The position numbers and the translations under genes were made by a program. Below are positions 1 through 7,831 of a DNA stretch of 64,000 bases, one piece after another (within the stretch, counting starts at the first letter, position 1; every line of letters starts with the position of its first letter). This DNA is from CAVQOB01 sp963714325. GTDB taxonomy: Bacteria; Pseudomonadota; Alphaproteobacteria; Rhizobiales; Hyphomicrobiaceae. Where the stretch lies: NCBI GenBank assembly GCA_963714325.1, contig CAVQOB010000003.1:248001-312000 (forward strand), written 5' to 3'. Under the pieces are notes generated by a model. That model worked only from the letters and a program-made list of their open reading frames with translations, was not told where the DNA came from and searched no databases.

Positions 1-506
1 TTGCCGCGCCCGAGGTAGGCGCTCGATGCCGCGTCGTCGCCATAGCCATCCATTACCAGCACTAAGGCCTCGTCGAACGGCGAGACGAAGTAGGCAGCGG
101 CGTGGCTGTCGTGATGGCCGACATTGACGATTGGTGGCAACGTCGCGGTGTTAAACTGGGCTTTGAGGCCGCGCGCCAAATACTGGTTCAGCATGACGAT
201 CTGATTGCGCTGCGCGGGGTGGGCGCGACTGTGCAGCAGATTGAGGCTGTGGGGGAACCCGCGCGCGATCGTCTTCAGGACGGTGCGGCGGAGCCGGCGG
301 ACATCCCAGGGGGTGGAGATGACGTCGATATCGGCGAGCTTGATGTTGGCGAACTTGAAGCCCGCCGCCAGGGCGAGTGCTGGAAATTGCTGCGTATGCT
401 TCTGGCGATTGAAGCGCTCTTCTTCGAGCACGAACACTGGTTTGCCGTTGCTCAGCAGGGCTGCGCCACTGTCGTGCGAATTTGCTACCAGCCCCAGAAC
501 GCGCAC
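1..506 (-). CDS. Carbamoyltransferase, NodU/CmcH family (N-terminal part, runs off the window)
   Basis: Partial gene: 168 N-terminal codons are visible and the rest lies beyond position 1. Members of this family transfer a carbamoyl group from carbamoyl phosphate to sugars, antibiotics or Nod factors. The frame starts at a GTG at 504-506, two codons after an in-frame TAG, and reads MRVLGLVANSHDSGAALL, the usual start of the ASKHA/TsaD-like domain. Further in are EEERFNRQKH and NVGHHDSHAAAYFVSPFDEA, containing the metal-binding HxxxH-like motif (HHDSHAA), followed by MDGYGDD. These motifs together are typical of the family. The substrate cannot be told from this fragment. An ATG-based gene caller would miss it because of the GTG start and missing end. 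Confidence 0.85.
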   Translation of the reverse strand, partial: MRVLGLVANSHDSGAALLSNGKPVFVLEEERFNRQKHTQQFPALALAAGFKFANIKLADIDVISTPWDVRRLRRTVLKTIARGFPHSLNLLHSRAHPAQRNQIVMLNQYLARGLKAQFNTATLPPIVNVGHHDSHAAAYFVSPFDEALVLVMDGYGDDAASSAYLGRG

Positions 507-612
507 GACCTAAACCCCAACCCACGCTGGTTTTAGACTGCCAACGGACGACGGGATTGTCTACCTTTGTGGGAAAAAGAGTGAAAGTCCGTCTTGTACA
601 ATGGTTTGGTGG

Positions 613-798
613 TCACAGTCCGCGGACGATGACGCCGATCATCAGCACCAGATAAGCGATCATGGCCAGCCAATATTCCTGATGGGGCAGAAAACGCGGC
701 AGGTTGATGCCGATGGCGCCAAACTTCGACAGCAGGGCGAGCGCCGCGAGCAGGAGCGACGTCAGAAAAATGAATAACGATGGCGAGTTGAGATGCAT
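613..798 (-). CDS. Small two-helix membrane protein, hypothetical
   Basis: 61 residues from the ATG at 798 (MHLNSPSLF). Two hydrophobic stretches cover most of the protein: roughly residues 6-27 (FIFLTSLLLAALALL) and 41-59 (LAMIAYLVLMIGVIV), joined by a short polar loop. Reading can be extended upstream to 867, but that extension (Ser/Arg/Gln-rich) looks non-coding and I see no clear ribosome binding site for either start. Short two-helix proteins of this kind are common in Hyphomicrobiales and carry no function assignment. It sits between the carbamoyltransferase and an exported protein, all on the minus strand. Confidence 0.5.
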   Translation of the reverse strand: MHLNSPSLFIFLTSLLLAALALLSKFGAIGINLPRFLPHQEYWLAMIAYLVLMIGVIVRGL

Positions 799-896
799 GG
801 CGGTGACTTGGTCCGACGATGTGCGACGCGCACCTTGACTGCTCGCTGGGAACACTAACCGGTCCAAACAACCTCGTCACGCGCCAGCCTGAATGA

Positions 897-1424
897 TTAC
901 AAGGCCTTATTGCCCGGTGATTGCAGGCCTGCTGGCCCGGCGGGTGCGTTCTCAATGACAAAGCGGGTCAGGGGGCCTGCCGATCCAACAATCTTGGCCG
1001 TCACCAGGGAGAACTGGGGTGCGGCGGTTTGCAACGGCGGACTGGCCGTGGCGATCGGCAGAAGTCCTGACGGCAAGGGTTTGATGTCGATCACTTCAAG
1101 GACGCGGATCGGTCCGGATTTGCCACCGATCGTGATGCGATCGCCAACCGTGACGCCTGGCATCAGGAAGGGCGGTAATTCGGGATTGGCGCGGCCGAGC
1201 CAATAGCCCTCATCACCAGCGCGCGTTGACGCTGGAGCCGTTTGGAAGGTGACCGGCACCTGCAGCGCGGCTTTTTCGGGACTTGCTATTGCATTCGTGT
1301 GTGGTTCGGTGGCTGCCGATGATTGAACCCAACCTTCGGGCGTCGCCAGTCCGAACGCCAAGGTTACAACGGCTGCGCCAACGACAAGGACGCCCAGTTT
1401 CGTGTTCGACGACAGAAAGTGCAT
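897..1424 (-). CDS. Exported hypothetical protein
   Basis: 175 residues from the ATG at 1424 (MHFLSSNTKLGVLVV). The N-terminus has a lysine followed by a hydrophobic core (GVLVVGAAVVTLAFGLA), which fits a signal peptide or single membrane anchor. The rest is soluble: a segment around residues 95-115 (VGDRITIGGKSGPIRVLEVIDI) resembles a small beta-rich domain, and the C-terminus has FSLVTAKIVGS...RFVIENA. An alternative ATG lies five codons upstream. I do not recognise the family. It is transcribed toward the small membrane protein at 613-798, with a gap of about 100 bases. Confidence 0.55.
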   Translation of the reverse strand: MHFLSSNTKLGVLVVGAAVVTLAFGLATPEGWVQSSAATEPHTNAIASPEKAALQVPVTFQTAPASTRAGDEGYWLGRANPELPPFLMPGVTVGDRITIGGKSGPIRVLEVIDIKPLPSGLLPIATASPPLQTAAPQFSLVTAKIVGSAGPLTRFVIENAPAGPAGLQSPGNKAL

Positions 1425-1502
1425 CGATGGTCTCCGCAAGCCTGATCGACTGAGTTTGATATAGGGGCTGCCCTGGCCGTTGTGGAGGTGTCGGGTGGTG
1501 GG

Positions 1503-1880
1503 TTAGACGTTTTTCCCGCTCTTTTTGCGTCGCTCGGCGGCGTAGGCGACGCGGAGATGGCGGAAAATCCAAAGGTTGATGGCGGTCAGTGCCGCCAGGA
1601 CAAGCGCCAGTATGGCCAAATGGACGGGTTGGCGGTCGGCGGCTTTGTCGGTTCGTGCTGCCGCGGATTTGAAGGCGATGGCATCCGCTGTGACGGAGCC
1701 CGGCAAGCGATCGGCAAACTTGCGATCTTCGATGCTGATCAATTCCGACGGCGGGGGGGCGGGAAAGGCACCGCTTTGCGGCACCGAGAGCGAGCCCATC
1801 AGGGCCGAGAACAGGACGAGGCCGAGCGCGAAGTCGGCGAAGGCGCGGAGCAGGCGGCGGCGCAAGACTGGTCGGATCAT
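1503..1880 (-). CDS. Bitopic/two-helix membrane protein, hypothetical
   Basis: 125 residues. One hydrophobic helix follows an arginine-rich N-terminus (residues about 14-33, FADFALGLVLFSALMGSLSV) and a second lies near the C-terminus (about 88-105, LAILALVLAALTAINLWIF), followed by a basic tail RRKKSGKNV. The 50-residue middle is polar and would face one side of the membrane. No recognised domain. It lies upstream of the exported protein at 897-1424 on the same strand, so the two may be co-transcribed. I see nothing convincing in the roughly 300 bases between this gene and the VOC protein. Confidence 0.55.
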   Translation of the reverse strand: MIRPVLRRRLLRAFADFALGLVLFSALMGSLSVPQSGAFPAPPPSELISIEDRKFADRLPGSVTADAIAFKSAAARTDKAADRQPVHLAILALVLAALTAINLWIFRHLRVAYAAERRKKSGKNV

Positions 1881-2179
1881 GGCGAAGGTTCCCTCTTAGG
1901 CGGGGCTGCCCCACTTGCAGCCCGACTCGTTTCTCTGTTGCGCCTAGTGCACCATCGCAGTTGGGCGAGGATTGGTTGGGAATGTGACCATCTCGCCTTG
2001 TTCTGATGACTGTTCAATGAATGGCGGAAGGTGTGGCCGGCGGAGCACGGTGGCAGGAGCCATTCCACAAATCTCGTCAATTGACCGGCAGTCTGAACTC
2101 CGGTCTGGTTGCGCGGGAACAGTTCGCTAGCCGTGACCTGGACCATGGATCGCGTGCTCTGGAACTGGCTGCGCCAGAT

Positions 2180-3100
2180 TCAGCCGCGCTTGAGCAGGAC
2201 GAGATTGCCCCAGGGGTCGGCGGCCTCGATGACGCTGCCGGTGCGTTTGGCGCCGACGGCGAGCAGGCGCTCGGCTGCGGTGTCGAAAGCTGCTTGATCA
2301 GCGGCCAGCAATTCAAACGAGGCGAGGCCGGTGGTCGTGCCGGAGCGCTTTGGAGCGTTTTGGCTCTGCCAGATGTTGGTGGCGATGTGGTGGTGGTAGC
2401 GGCCGGTGGCGTAGAAGGTCGCGCCATGTCGGCGCGCGGTAACGTCGAGGCCTAGTACGCCACGATAGAAGTTTTCAGCTTCGGCGATACCGCCAACGCG
2501 CAAGTGCATGTGACCGACGATCGTGCCGTCGGGTACGCGCGCCGTGTCGGGCGCCGTTGCGCCGCCGGATTCGACGAGGCTTTGAACGTCGAGTGGATCG
2601 GTTGTCATCGTCACTTGATCGCCGGTCCACACCCAGGCATTGCGCGGCCGGTCGGCGTAGATCTCGATGCCGTTGCCTTCGGGGTCGGTGAGATACAGGG
2701 CTTCACTGACCTTGTGATCGGAGGCGCCGTCGAACGCGACATTGGCGTTGATGGCGCGATGCAGCCAGCGGCCGAGTTCGGCGCGCGTCGGGATCAGGAA
2801 GGCCGTGTGGAACAGGCCGGCGAAGCCTGACGGCTCCAGGTCGACGGCGCGCTTGCGTAACACAAGTAGTATATGACTACCGGCGCCAAGTCGCACGGTG
2901 TCGCGCGTGGCATCGATGAGATGCAGGCCGATGGTTTCTTGATAGTACCGCGCGACGGTTTCGAGATCGCGGACGATCAAAGTGGGGACGCCGGGGCGGA
3001 TCGGGTCGAGACGATCCGGCGCGGCGGCGCTGGCGGGCAAAACTGATGCGGTCATGGCGAAGGCTCCGGTCAGGAGGAGAGTGCGGCGGTTGATAAACAT
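2180..3100 (-). CDS. Exported VOC-family protein with two glyoxalase/dioxygenase-fold domains
   Basis: 306 residues from ATG 3100 (MFINRRTLLLTGAFAM). The start shows a basic RR followed by a hydrophobic core and PASAAA, a likely secretion signal (possibly Tat-like). Two vicinal-oxygen-chelate modules follow: residues about 38-155 (VPTLIVRDLETVARYYQ...DPEGNGIEIYADRPRNAW) and about 190-306 (GTIVGHMHLRVGGIAEAENFYRGVLGLD...DPWGNLVLLK). HMH near 194, HHH near 228 and the E/D residues in DPEGNGIEIY are candidate metal ligands. The layout resembles CatE/BphC-like extradiol dioxygenases of the two-domain type, but an export signal is unusual for those. The substrate is unknown. Confidence 0.8.
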   Translation of the reverse strand: MFINRRTLLLTGAFAMTASVLPASAAAPDRLDPIRPGVPTLIVRDLETVARYYQETIGLHLIDATRDTVRLGAGSHILLVLRKRAVDLEPSGFAGLFHTAFLIPTRAELGRWLHRAINANVAFDGASDHKVSEALYLTDPEGNGIEIYADRPRNAWVWTGDQVTMTTDPLDVQSLVESGGATAPDTARVPDGTIVGHMHLRVGGIAEAENFYRGVLGLDVTARRHGATFYATGRYHHHIATNIWQSQNAPKRSGTTTGLASFELLAADQAAFDTAAERLLAVGAKRTGSVIEAADPWGNLVLLKRG

Positions 3101-3284
3101 GGGGTGGTCAGCGGTGCGCCGATGGCTGTCATCTGACGGTTGCCTTTGTTTTTTTGCCACCGCTGCTATTGATTACCATTCACGACTGACACTGACCACT
3201 GACCACTCACGTTTAACCTAGGGTCGTTCCGGTTTTGATTGAATCACGGAACGCCCCTCGATCTTTGTTTTGGCGGGCTTCTTT

Positions 3285-3310
3285 CGGGAAAACCGCTCAC
3301 ACTTTTCCCG
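3285..3310. repeat. Intergenic palindrome, Hyphomicrobiales-type element, possible terminator
   Basis: An 8-bp perfect stem, CGGGAAAA at 3285-3292 and TTTTCCCG at 3303-3310, encloses the loop CCGCTCACAC. It lies just downstream of the DoxX gene (minus strand). The loop and flanks share the AAAACCGC-CACAC-TTTT core with the element at 11763-11811. I recall similar palindromes scattered through Hyphomicrobiales genomes; that link is from memory. Confidence 0.6.
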
Positions 3311-3319
3311 GAAGCACTC

Positions 3320-3748
3320 TTAGTGTGCTGCGGCTGGTCGTGAGGACGAACCGAATAGCTGGCCGAGGGCATGGGCGCCGTCGCCGAGTAGAGCTTGAAC
3401 TACCAGCATGACGGTCCAGAAGGCGGGGAATTCCCAGCCGCCCTTCGCCGCCGAGAACACCCAGCCGTTGTCCACGTGCTGCAACGTCGCGCCGATCAGG
3501 ATCGGCAGCATCAGGACGGCAATTTGGCGCGTCCAAAGTCCGAGGATCAGGGCGATGCCGCCGGCGATTTCCCCGAGAATGACGAGATACGCGAAGGCGC
3601 CGGGATAGCCGATACTTTGGAAGTATCCGACGGTGCCGGGGATGGAGAAAGTGAACACTTTGAGCAGTAGGCCGTGGGCCAGCAGCATAACGCCGAGGCT
3701 GACGCGCAGCAGCAGGGTGGCATAGGGAGCGGTGCGGTTGTCGATCAT
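3320..3748 (-). CDS. DoxX family membrane protein
   Basis: 142 residues from ATG 3748 (MIDNRTAPYATLLLRVSLGVMLLAHGLLLK). Four hydrophobic helices are visible: about 8-30, 47-66 (AYLVILGEIAGGIALILGL), 71-90 (IAVLMLPILIGATLQHV), and 103-123 (FWTVMLVVQALLGDG). The motif RxxLGxxLLxHG and the GEIxGGxxLILGLWTR stretch are the usual DoxX signatures. DoxX proteins are small inner-membrane proteins linked to redox or thiol stress. The gene is divergent from a LysR regulator, a very common pairing, which suggests that regulator controls it. Confidence 0.85.
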   Translation of the reverse strand: MIDNRTAPYATLLLRVSLGVMLLAHGLLLKVFTFSIPGTVGYFQSIGYPGAFAYLVILGEIAGGIALILGLWTRQIAVLMLPILIGATLQHVDNGWVFSAAKGGWEFPAFWTVMLVVQALLGDGAHALGQLFGSSSRPAAAH

Positions 3749-3827
3749 TGGAAACTCCATGGGGTTGCTTGCCCCGTATATGCCTGAACTCCCTTGGTTT
3801 GATAATTCGCATTTTTGTGCTAGTTGA

Positions 3828-3844
3828 TCACACTTCTGGTGTGA
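3828..3844. promoter_or_regulatory. Candidate LysR operator (TCACAC-N5-GTGTGA)
   Basis: A perfect 6-bp inverted repeat with loop TTCTG lies between the divergent doxX-like gene (start 3748) and the LysR gene (start 3855), ending 10 bases before the regulator's ATG. Position and dyad symmetry fit an autoregulatory LysR site; the assignment is inferred. Confidence 0.45.
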
Positions 3845-3854
3845 GATCGGGGCG

Positions 3855-4748
3855 ATGCTGGACCGCGTGACTGGAATGCAGGTGTTTGCCCGGGTTGCTG
3901 CACTCGGCAGCCTCTCGGCGGCGGCACGCGCGCTCGGCATGTCGCAGACCATGGCCACCAAACACGTCGCGGCGTTGGAAGGACGGCTCGGGACTAAGCT
4001 GCTACATCGGACGACGCGGCGGCTGACGTTGACCGAAGCCGGACGGCGCTATCTGGATGCCAGCGAGCGCATTCTCGCCGATCTTGAGGATGCGGACGCG
4101 AGAGCCACCGCCGACGCCGTCGAAGTGCACGGGACGCTGCGGTTGAATGTACCGGTCTCATTCGGTATCCGCGAGATTGCGCCGCTGTTGCCCGAACTGT
4201 CGCGCCGTCATCCAGCACTGACAATCGATCTCGGGTTGAACGATCGCTACGTCGATCTCATCGAGGAGGGGTGGGATCTGGTTATCCGGATCGGTGCGTT
4301 ACAGGATTCGAGTTTGATTGCGCGGCGCCTCGCGCCATGCGGGATGATCGTCTGTGCCGCACCGTCCTATCTTGCCGCGCATGGCACGCCGACAACGATC
4401 GTCGAGCTTAGCCACCACAATTGCCTCGGCTATACGCTGTCGCGGTCCGTCGGTGCCGATCGGTGGTCGTTCGGCCGCGAGGGCAAGGCGAGCGTGGCGG
4501 TCAAAGGGGCATTGAAAGCCAACAACGGCGATGCGCTGCTTGCGGCGGCCGTTGCGGGGCTCGGCATCATCTATCAGCCGGTGTTTATGGCCGGGCATGC
4601 GCTGCGCACGGGCGCGTTGGTGTCCCTCGCGCTCGATCACCCGCCGGTCGAACTCGACGGCGTTTTTGCCATCTATCCCGCCGGCCGCCGCCCTCCGGCC
4701 AAGGTGCGGGCGATGATTGATTTCCTGGCCGAGCGATTGGCTGCCTAG
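3855..4748 (+). CDS. LysR family transcriptional regulator
   Basis: 297 residues, the standard LysR length. Residues 1-60 form the winged helix-turn-helix (MQVFARVAALGSLSAAARALGMSQTMATKHVAALEGRLGTKLLHRTTRRLTLTEAG). Residues about 90-295 form the periplasmic-binding-protein-like effector domain (GTLRLNVPVSFGIREIAPLLPEL...LAPCGMIVCAAPSYLAAHGTP...GLGIIYQPVF). It sits head-to-head with a DoxX gene across a 106-base region containing a perfect dyad, so it probably controls that gene and itself. This is the CrgA/AphB-like subgroup often paired with DoxX or quinone reductases. The effector is unknown. Confidence 0.93.
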   Translation: MLDRVTGMQVFARVAALGSLSAAARALGMSQTMATKHVAALEGRLGTKLLHRTTRRLTLTEAGRRYLDASERILADLEDADARATADAVEVHGTLRLNVPVSFGIREIAPLLPELSRRHPALTIDLGLNDRYVDLIEEGWDLVIRIGALQDSSLIARRLAPCGMIVCAAPSYLAAHGTPTTIVELSHHNCLGYTLSRSVGADRWSFGREGKASVAVKGALKANNGDALLAAAVAGLGIIYQPVFMAGHALRTGALVSLALDHPPVELDGVFAIYPAGRRPPAKVRAMIDFLAERLAA

Positions 4749-4789
4749 GCCGGTGGCAATCAGGCGACCGGTGGCGGCGTTGATTCAGA

Positions 4790-5563
4790 CTACACCGACG
4801 TCGGAAATGCAAACGGCTTGATCGCGTGCCCCGCCTCCTCTAATCGCGCGCGGACGGCGGAGGCCATGGCGACGGCCGAGGGGCTGTCGCCATGGACGCA
4901 GATGGTGTCGATGGCAGCTTTGATGCGTTTGCCGGAGGCAGTGGTGATTGTGCCACTCTCGATGGTTTGCAACACGCGCTCGGCGGCGGCGCTCGCGTCG
5001 TGCAGAACGGCGCCCGCGATTTTGCGGCTGGTGAGTTGGCCGTGGTCGTCATAGGTGCGGTCGGCGAAAAATTCGCGCGCGGCCTTGAGGCCGAGTTTTT
5101 CGGCGGCGACTTCGGTGTTGCGGCCGGGCATGACCATGTAGATGAGGTTGCGGTCGACGGCATGAATCGCGCGGCCGACGGCCATGGCGAAATCGTCTTC
5201 TTCGTTGGTCAGATTGCCGAGGCTGCCGTGCGCCTTGACGTAAGTGACGGCGTGCCCGGCCGTCGTGGCGATCGCCTGCAGCGCGCCGATCTGATAGGCG
5301 ACCATGTTTTCGATCTCGCGCATGCTGTCGCCACGGATGACGCGGCGGCCGAATCCGGCGAGGTCGTTGAAGCTTGGATGCGCGCCAATGGCGACGCCGT
5401 TTTTCTTGGCGAGGGTCGCCGTCTGATACATGACGTTGGCATCGCCGCCGTGCCAGCCGCAGGCGACGTTAGCGGAGGAGACGATGGCGAGCATGGCGGC
5501 GTCGTCGCCCATGGTCCAGGCGCCGAAGCTTTCGCCCATGTCGGCATTGAGATCGATGCGCAT
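4790..5563 (-). CDS. LamB/YcsF family protein (PxpA-like 5-oxoprolinase subunit A)
   Basis: 257 residues, the family's usual size. PxpA works with PxpB and PxpC in ATP-dependent 5-oxoproline hydrolysis. Seen here: MRIDLNADMGESFGAW at the N-terminus, VSSANVACGWHGGDANVM, GAHPSFNDLAGFGRR, and IDTICVHGDSPSAV near the C-terminus. Two conserved motifs are altered: the usual CGFHAGD is CGWHGGD, and the usual KPHGxLYN is KAHGSLGN. No pxpB or pxpC gene is nearby. It therefore probably belongs to a divergent subgroup that may act on another lactam or cyclic amide. It lies 27 bases downstream of an HDAC-like deacetylase in the same direction. Confidence 0.85.
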   Translation of the reverse strand: MRIDLNADMGESFGAWTMGDDAAMLAIVSSANVACGWHGGDANVMYQTATLAKKNGVAIGAHPSFNDLAGFGRRVIRGDSMREIENMVAYQIGALQAIATTAGHAVTYVKAHGSLGNLTNEEDDFAMAVGRAIHAVDRNLIYMVMPGRNTEVAAEKLGLKAAREFFADRTYDDHGQLTSRKIAGAVLHDASAAAERVLQTIESGTITTASGKRIKAAIDTICVHGDSPSAVAMASAVRARLEEAGHAIKPFAFPTSV

Positions 5564-5590
5564 ATGATTGTTCCTGCGGTGGGCGTGTCG

Positions 5591-6490
5591 TCAGAAGCCG
5601 TAGACGTCGGCTGCGACGCGGAAGGTGTTGGCGTAGGCTTCGACTGTTGCGGTGATCGGTTGAGCGTAGCCGCCGCCAATGGCGACAGCGACCGGAATAG
5701 CACGGTAGCGGAACGTTTCGAAGACGACGCGGTCGCGTCTGGCGAGGCCTTGGTGGGTCAGCGACAATCGACCCAGGGTATCTTCAGCGAGTGGGTCGGC
5801 GCCGGAGAGGTAGAGGACGAGGTCGGGGCGGAAGGCGAGGATCGGTTCGAGCGTGTCGTTGAGCGCCGCGAGGTAGGCGTCGTCGCCCGTATCATCGGGC
5901 AGATCAACATCGAGCGTTGAGGCGACGCGACGGAAGGGAAAATTTTTGGCGCCCTGGATCGAGAGAATAAAGACGCGCGGATCGGCGCCGAGGATTGCTG
6001 AATTGCCATCGCCCTGGTGGACGTCGAGATCGATAATGGCGATGCGGCCGACGGCGCGCTCGGCAAGCAGTGTCAGGGCGGCAACAGCGAGATCATTGAA
6101 GACGCAATAGCCCGAACCGAAGTCGCGGTGGGCGTGGTGGGTGCCGCCGGCGAGTTGTCCGGAAATGCCGTGCTGGAGCGCTTCGCGGGCGGCGGCGAGG
6201 GACCCGCCGACCGTGGCGCGGGCGCGTTGTACCAGGATCTCGCTCCAGGGCAGGCCGATACGGCGGACGATGTCCTTGTCGATCGTGCCGTCCAGCATGG
6301 CCTGAACGTAGCCGGGGGCATGGGCCGCCAGCAACTGTTCCCGCGATGCGATGGGCGAGGGGGCAAGGTCGGCGGAACCCAGGGCGCGCTCGCGTTGGAC
6401 CAGCTCCTTGAGCAGCCGATATTTGCCGGCGGGAAAGCGGTGACCAGGCGGCAGCGGTATTTCGGGAATGTCGGGATAAAAGAAGCGCAC
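5591..6490 (-). CDS. Histone deacetylase-like family amidohydrolase
   Basis: 299 residues. The zinc-dependent deacetylase fold is shown by GQLAGGTHHAHRDFG (catalytic His pair), GYCVFNDLAVA, IDLDVHQGDGN (metal ligands Asp and His), YLSGADPLAEDTLG (third ligand Asp) and AIGGGYA near the end. Bacterial members of this compact group remove acetyl groups from polyamines, small amides or proteins. It starts at an ATG and is followed at 27 bases by the PxpA-like gene, so both may serve breakdown of an amide-containing compound. Substrate inferred only. Confidence 0.88.
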   Translation of the reverse strand: MRFFYPDIPEIPLPPGHRFPAGKYRLLKELVQRERALGSADLAPSPIASREQLLAAHAPGYVQAMLDGTIDKDIVRRIGLPWSEILVQRARATVGGSLAAAREALQHGISGQLAGGTHHAHRDFGSGYCVFNDLAVAALTLLAERAVGRIAIIDLDVHQGDGNSAILGADPRVFILSIQGAKNFPFRRVASTLDVDLPDDTGDDAYLAALNDTLEPILAFRPDLVLYLSGADPLAEDTLGRLSLTHQGLARRDRVVFETFRYRAIPVAVAIGGGYAQPITATVEAYANTFRVAADVYGF

Positions 6491-6766
6491 GCGGGGATTT
6501 CAATCGGGTCATGGCGGGTTATGGCGGGGGTTGCAGCATGTCCATGATCGAACGCGACGCCACGGTTGTCGATCAAAATTGGCGGCGTGTAGCGTTGCAA
6601 GTCAGGGCCATGCCATTCCCAGAGACGCCATTCCCAGAGACGCCGATCCCAGGGGTGTCATGAGTTTCTGGAGTGTCCCGACCGGCGAGATCCTTTCACG
6701 AGCGCCTCAGCTGCCCACCCGCAGTCGCGCTTGGCCGGGACACCTTTTAGCCAGAGTGGGGGTGCC

Positions 6767-7759
6767 TCAGTTCCCCTTGACGCCGGCGGCTTTGATGACG
6801 GCGGCCCATTTGGGAATTTCGGCGGTGAGGTGCGCCTTGAGTGCCGCCGGTGTTGCGAGGTCGGCGCCGACCGGCTCGGTGCCAAGATCGGCAAACCGCG
6901 CGATGACTTTCGGATCTTTCAATGCGGCTTGAAGCGCTGCGACGAGCTTCTCGGTCACGTCCTTGGGCAAGCCCTTGGGTGCCCAGATCGCGTGCCAGGC
7001 GGACACCTCAAAGCCTTTCATGCCGACGGCATCGAGTGTCGGCAATTCGGGGAGCGATGAGACCTTGCTCTTGGTTGTGACGGCATAACCCTTGATGGTG
7101 CCGGCTTTGATCTGCGTCGTCGTGTTGGTGGTCTGATCGCACATGACGTCGAACTGGCCGCTGAGCAGGTCGTTCATGGCGGGGCCGGTGCCGCGATAGG
7201 CAACGCCGGTCATCTGCACGCCGAGTTCTTTCATCAGCATCAACGTGCACAGGTGCGACGCCGAGCCGACGCCGGCATGGCCGTAGGTCGCCTTGTCCTT
7301 CTGCGTCTTGATCCAGGCGATGAGTTCGGCGGGGGTCTTGGTCTCGAGTGTCTTTTTCGACACCAGTGTCATTGGTACGTCGGTGATGCGGCCGATGGTG
7401 TCGAAGTCTTCGACGACGTTGTATTTGAGGTTGTCGTACATCGCGGGGGCTGTCGCTTGCGCGATATGCCAGACGGCGAGGGTATAGCCATCGGGGTCGG
7501 CCTTCGCCACCCGCGCCATGCCGACGGTGCCGCCAGCGCCGCCGATGTTTTCGACGAGGACGGTTTGGCCCAAGGTGCGACCCATGGATTCCGCGACGAG
7601 GCGCGCGACGGTGTCGGTCGGACCGCCTGCGGCGGCGGGGACGACGATGGTCAGCGGCTTATTGGGATAGGCGGATTGTGCGATGGCTGATGTGGCGATG
7701 GCCGGTGCGGCGAGGGCGAGGGCTGCAAGGGCGAGGTAGTGGCGGCGATCGATGTACAT
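6767..7759 (-). CDS. Bug/TctC family tripartite tricarboxylate transporter substrate-binding protein
   Basis: 330 residues. Signal peptide MYIDRRHYLALAALALAAPAIATSAIAQSA, then the Bug signature YPNKPLTIVVPAAAGGPTDTVARL, VLVENIGGAGGTVG, GHAGVGSASHLCTLM, YRGTGPAMNDLLSGQFDVMCDQ. Bug proteins are periplasmic carboxylate receptors that feed TctAB-type transporters or act as sensors; no tctA or tctB is present. The next upstream gene on the same strand is a tartrate/malate dehydrogenase (72-base gap), which suggests the ligand is a dicarboxylate such as tartrate or malate. The 276 bases between this gene and the deacetylase hold nothing I can assign. Confidence 0.92.
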   Translation of the reverse strand: MYIDRRHYLALAALALAAPAIATSAIAQSAYPNKPLTIVVPAAAGGPTDTVARLVAESMGRTLGQTVLVENIGGAGGTVGMARVAKADPDGYTLAVWHIAQATAPAMYDNLKYNVVEDFDTIGRITDVPMTLVSKKTLETKTPAELIAWIKTQKDKATYGHAGVGSASHLCTLMLMKELGVQMTGVAYRGTGPAMNDLLSGQFDVMCDQTTNTTTQIKAGTIKGYAVTTKSKVSSLPELPTLDAVGMKGFEVSAWHAIWAPKGLPKDVTEKLVAALQAALKDPKVIARFADLGTEPVGADLATPAALKAHLTAEIPKWAAVIKAAGVKGN

Positions 7760-7831
7760 TGATTTCTCCTGTAGTCGATTTGTTACTGCAGTGGGTTGTC
7801 CGGCTTGATGGCCGGTTCTATCCGTTCGAAT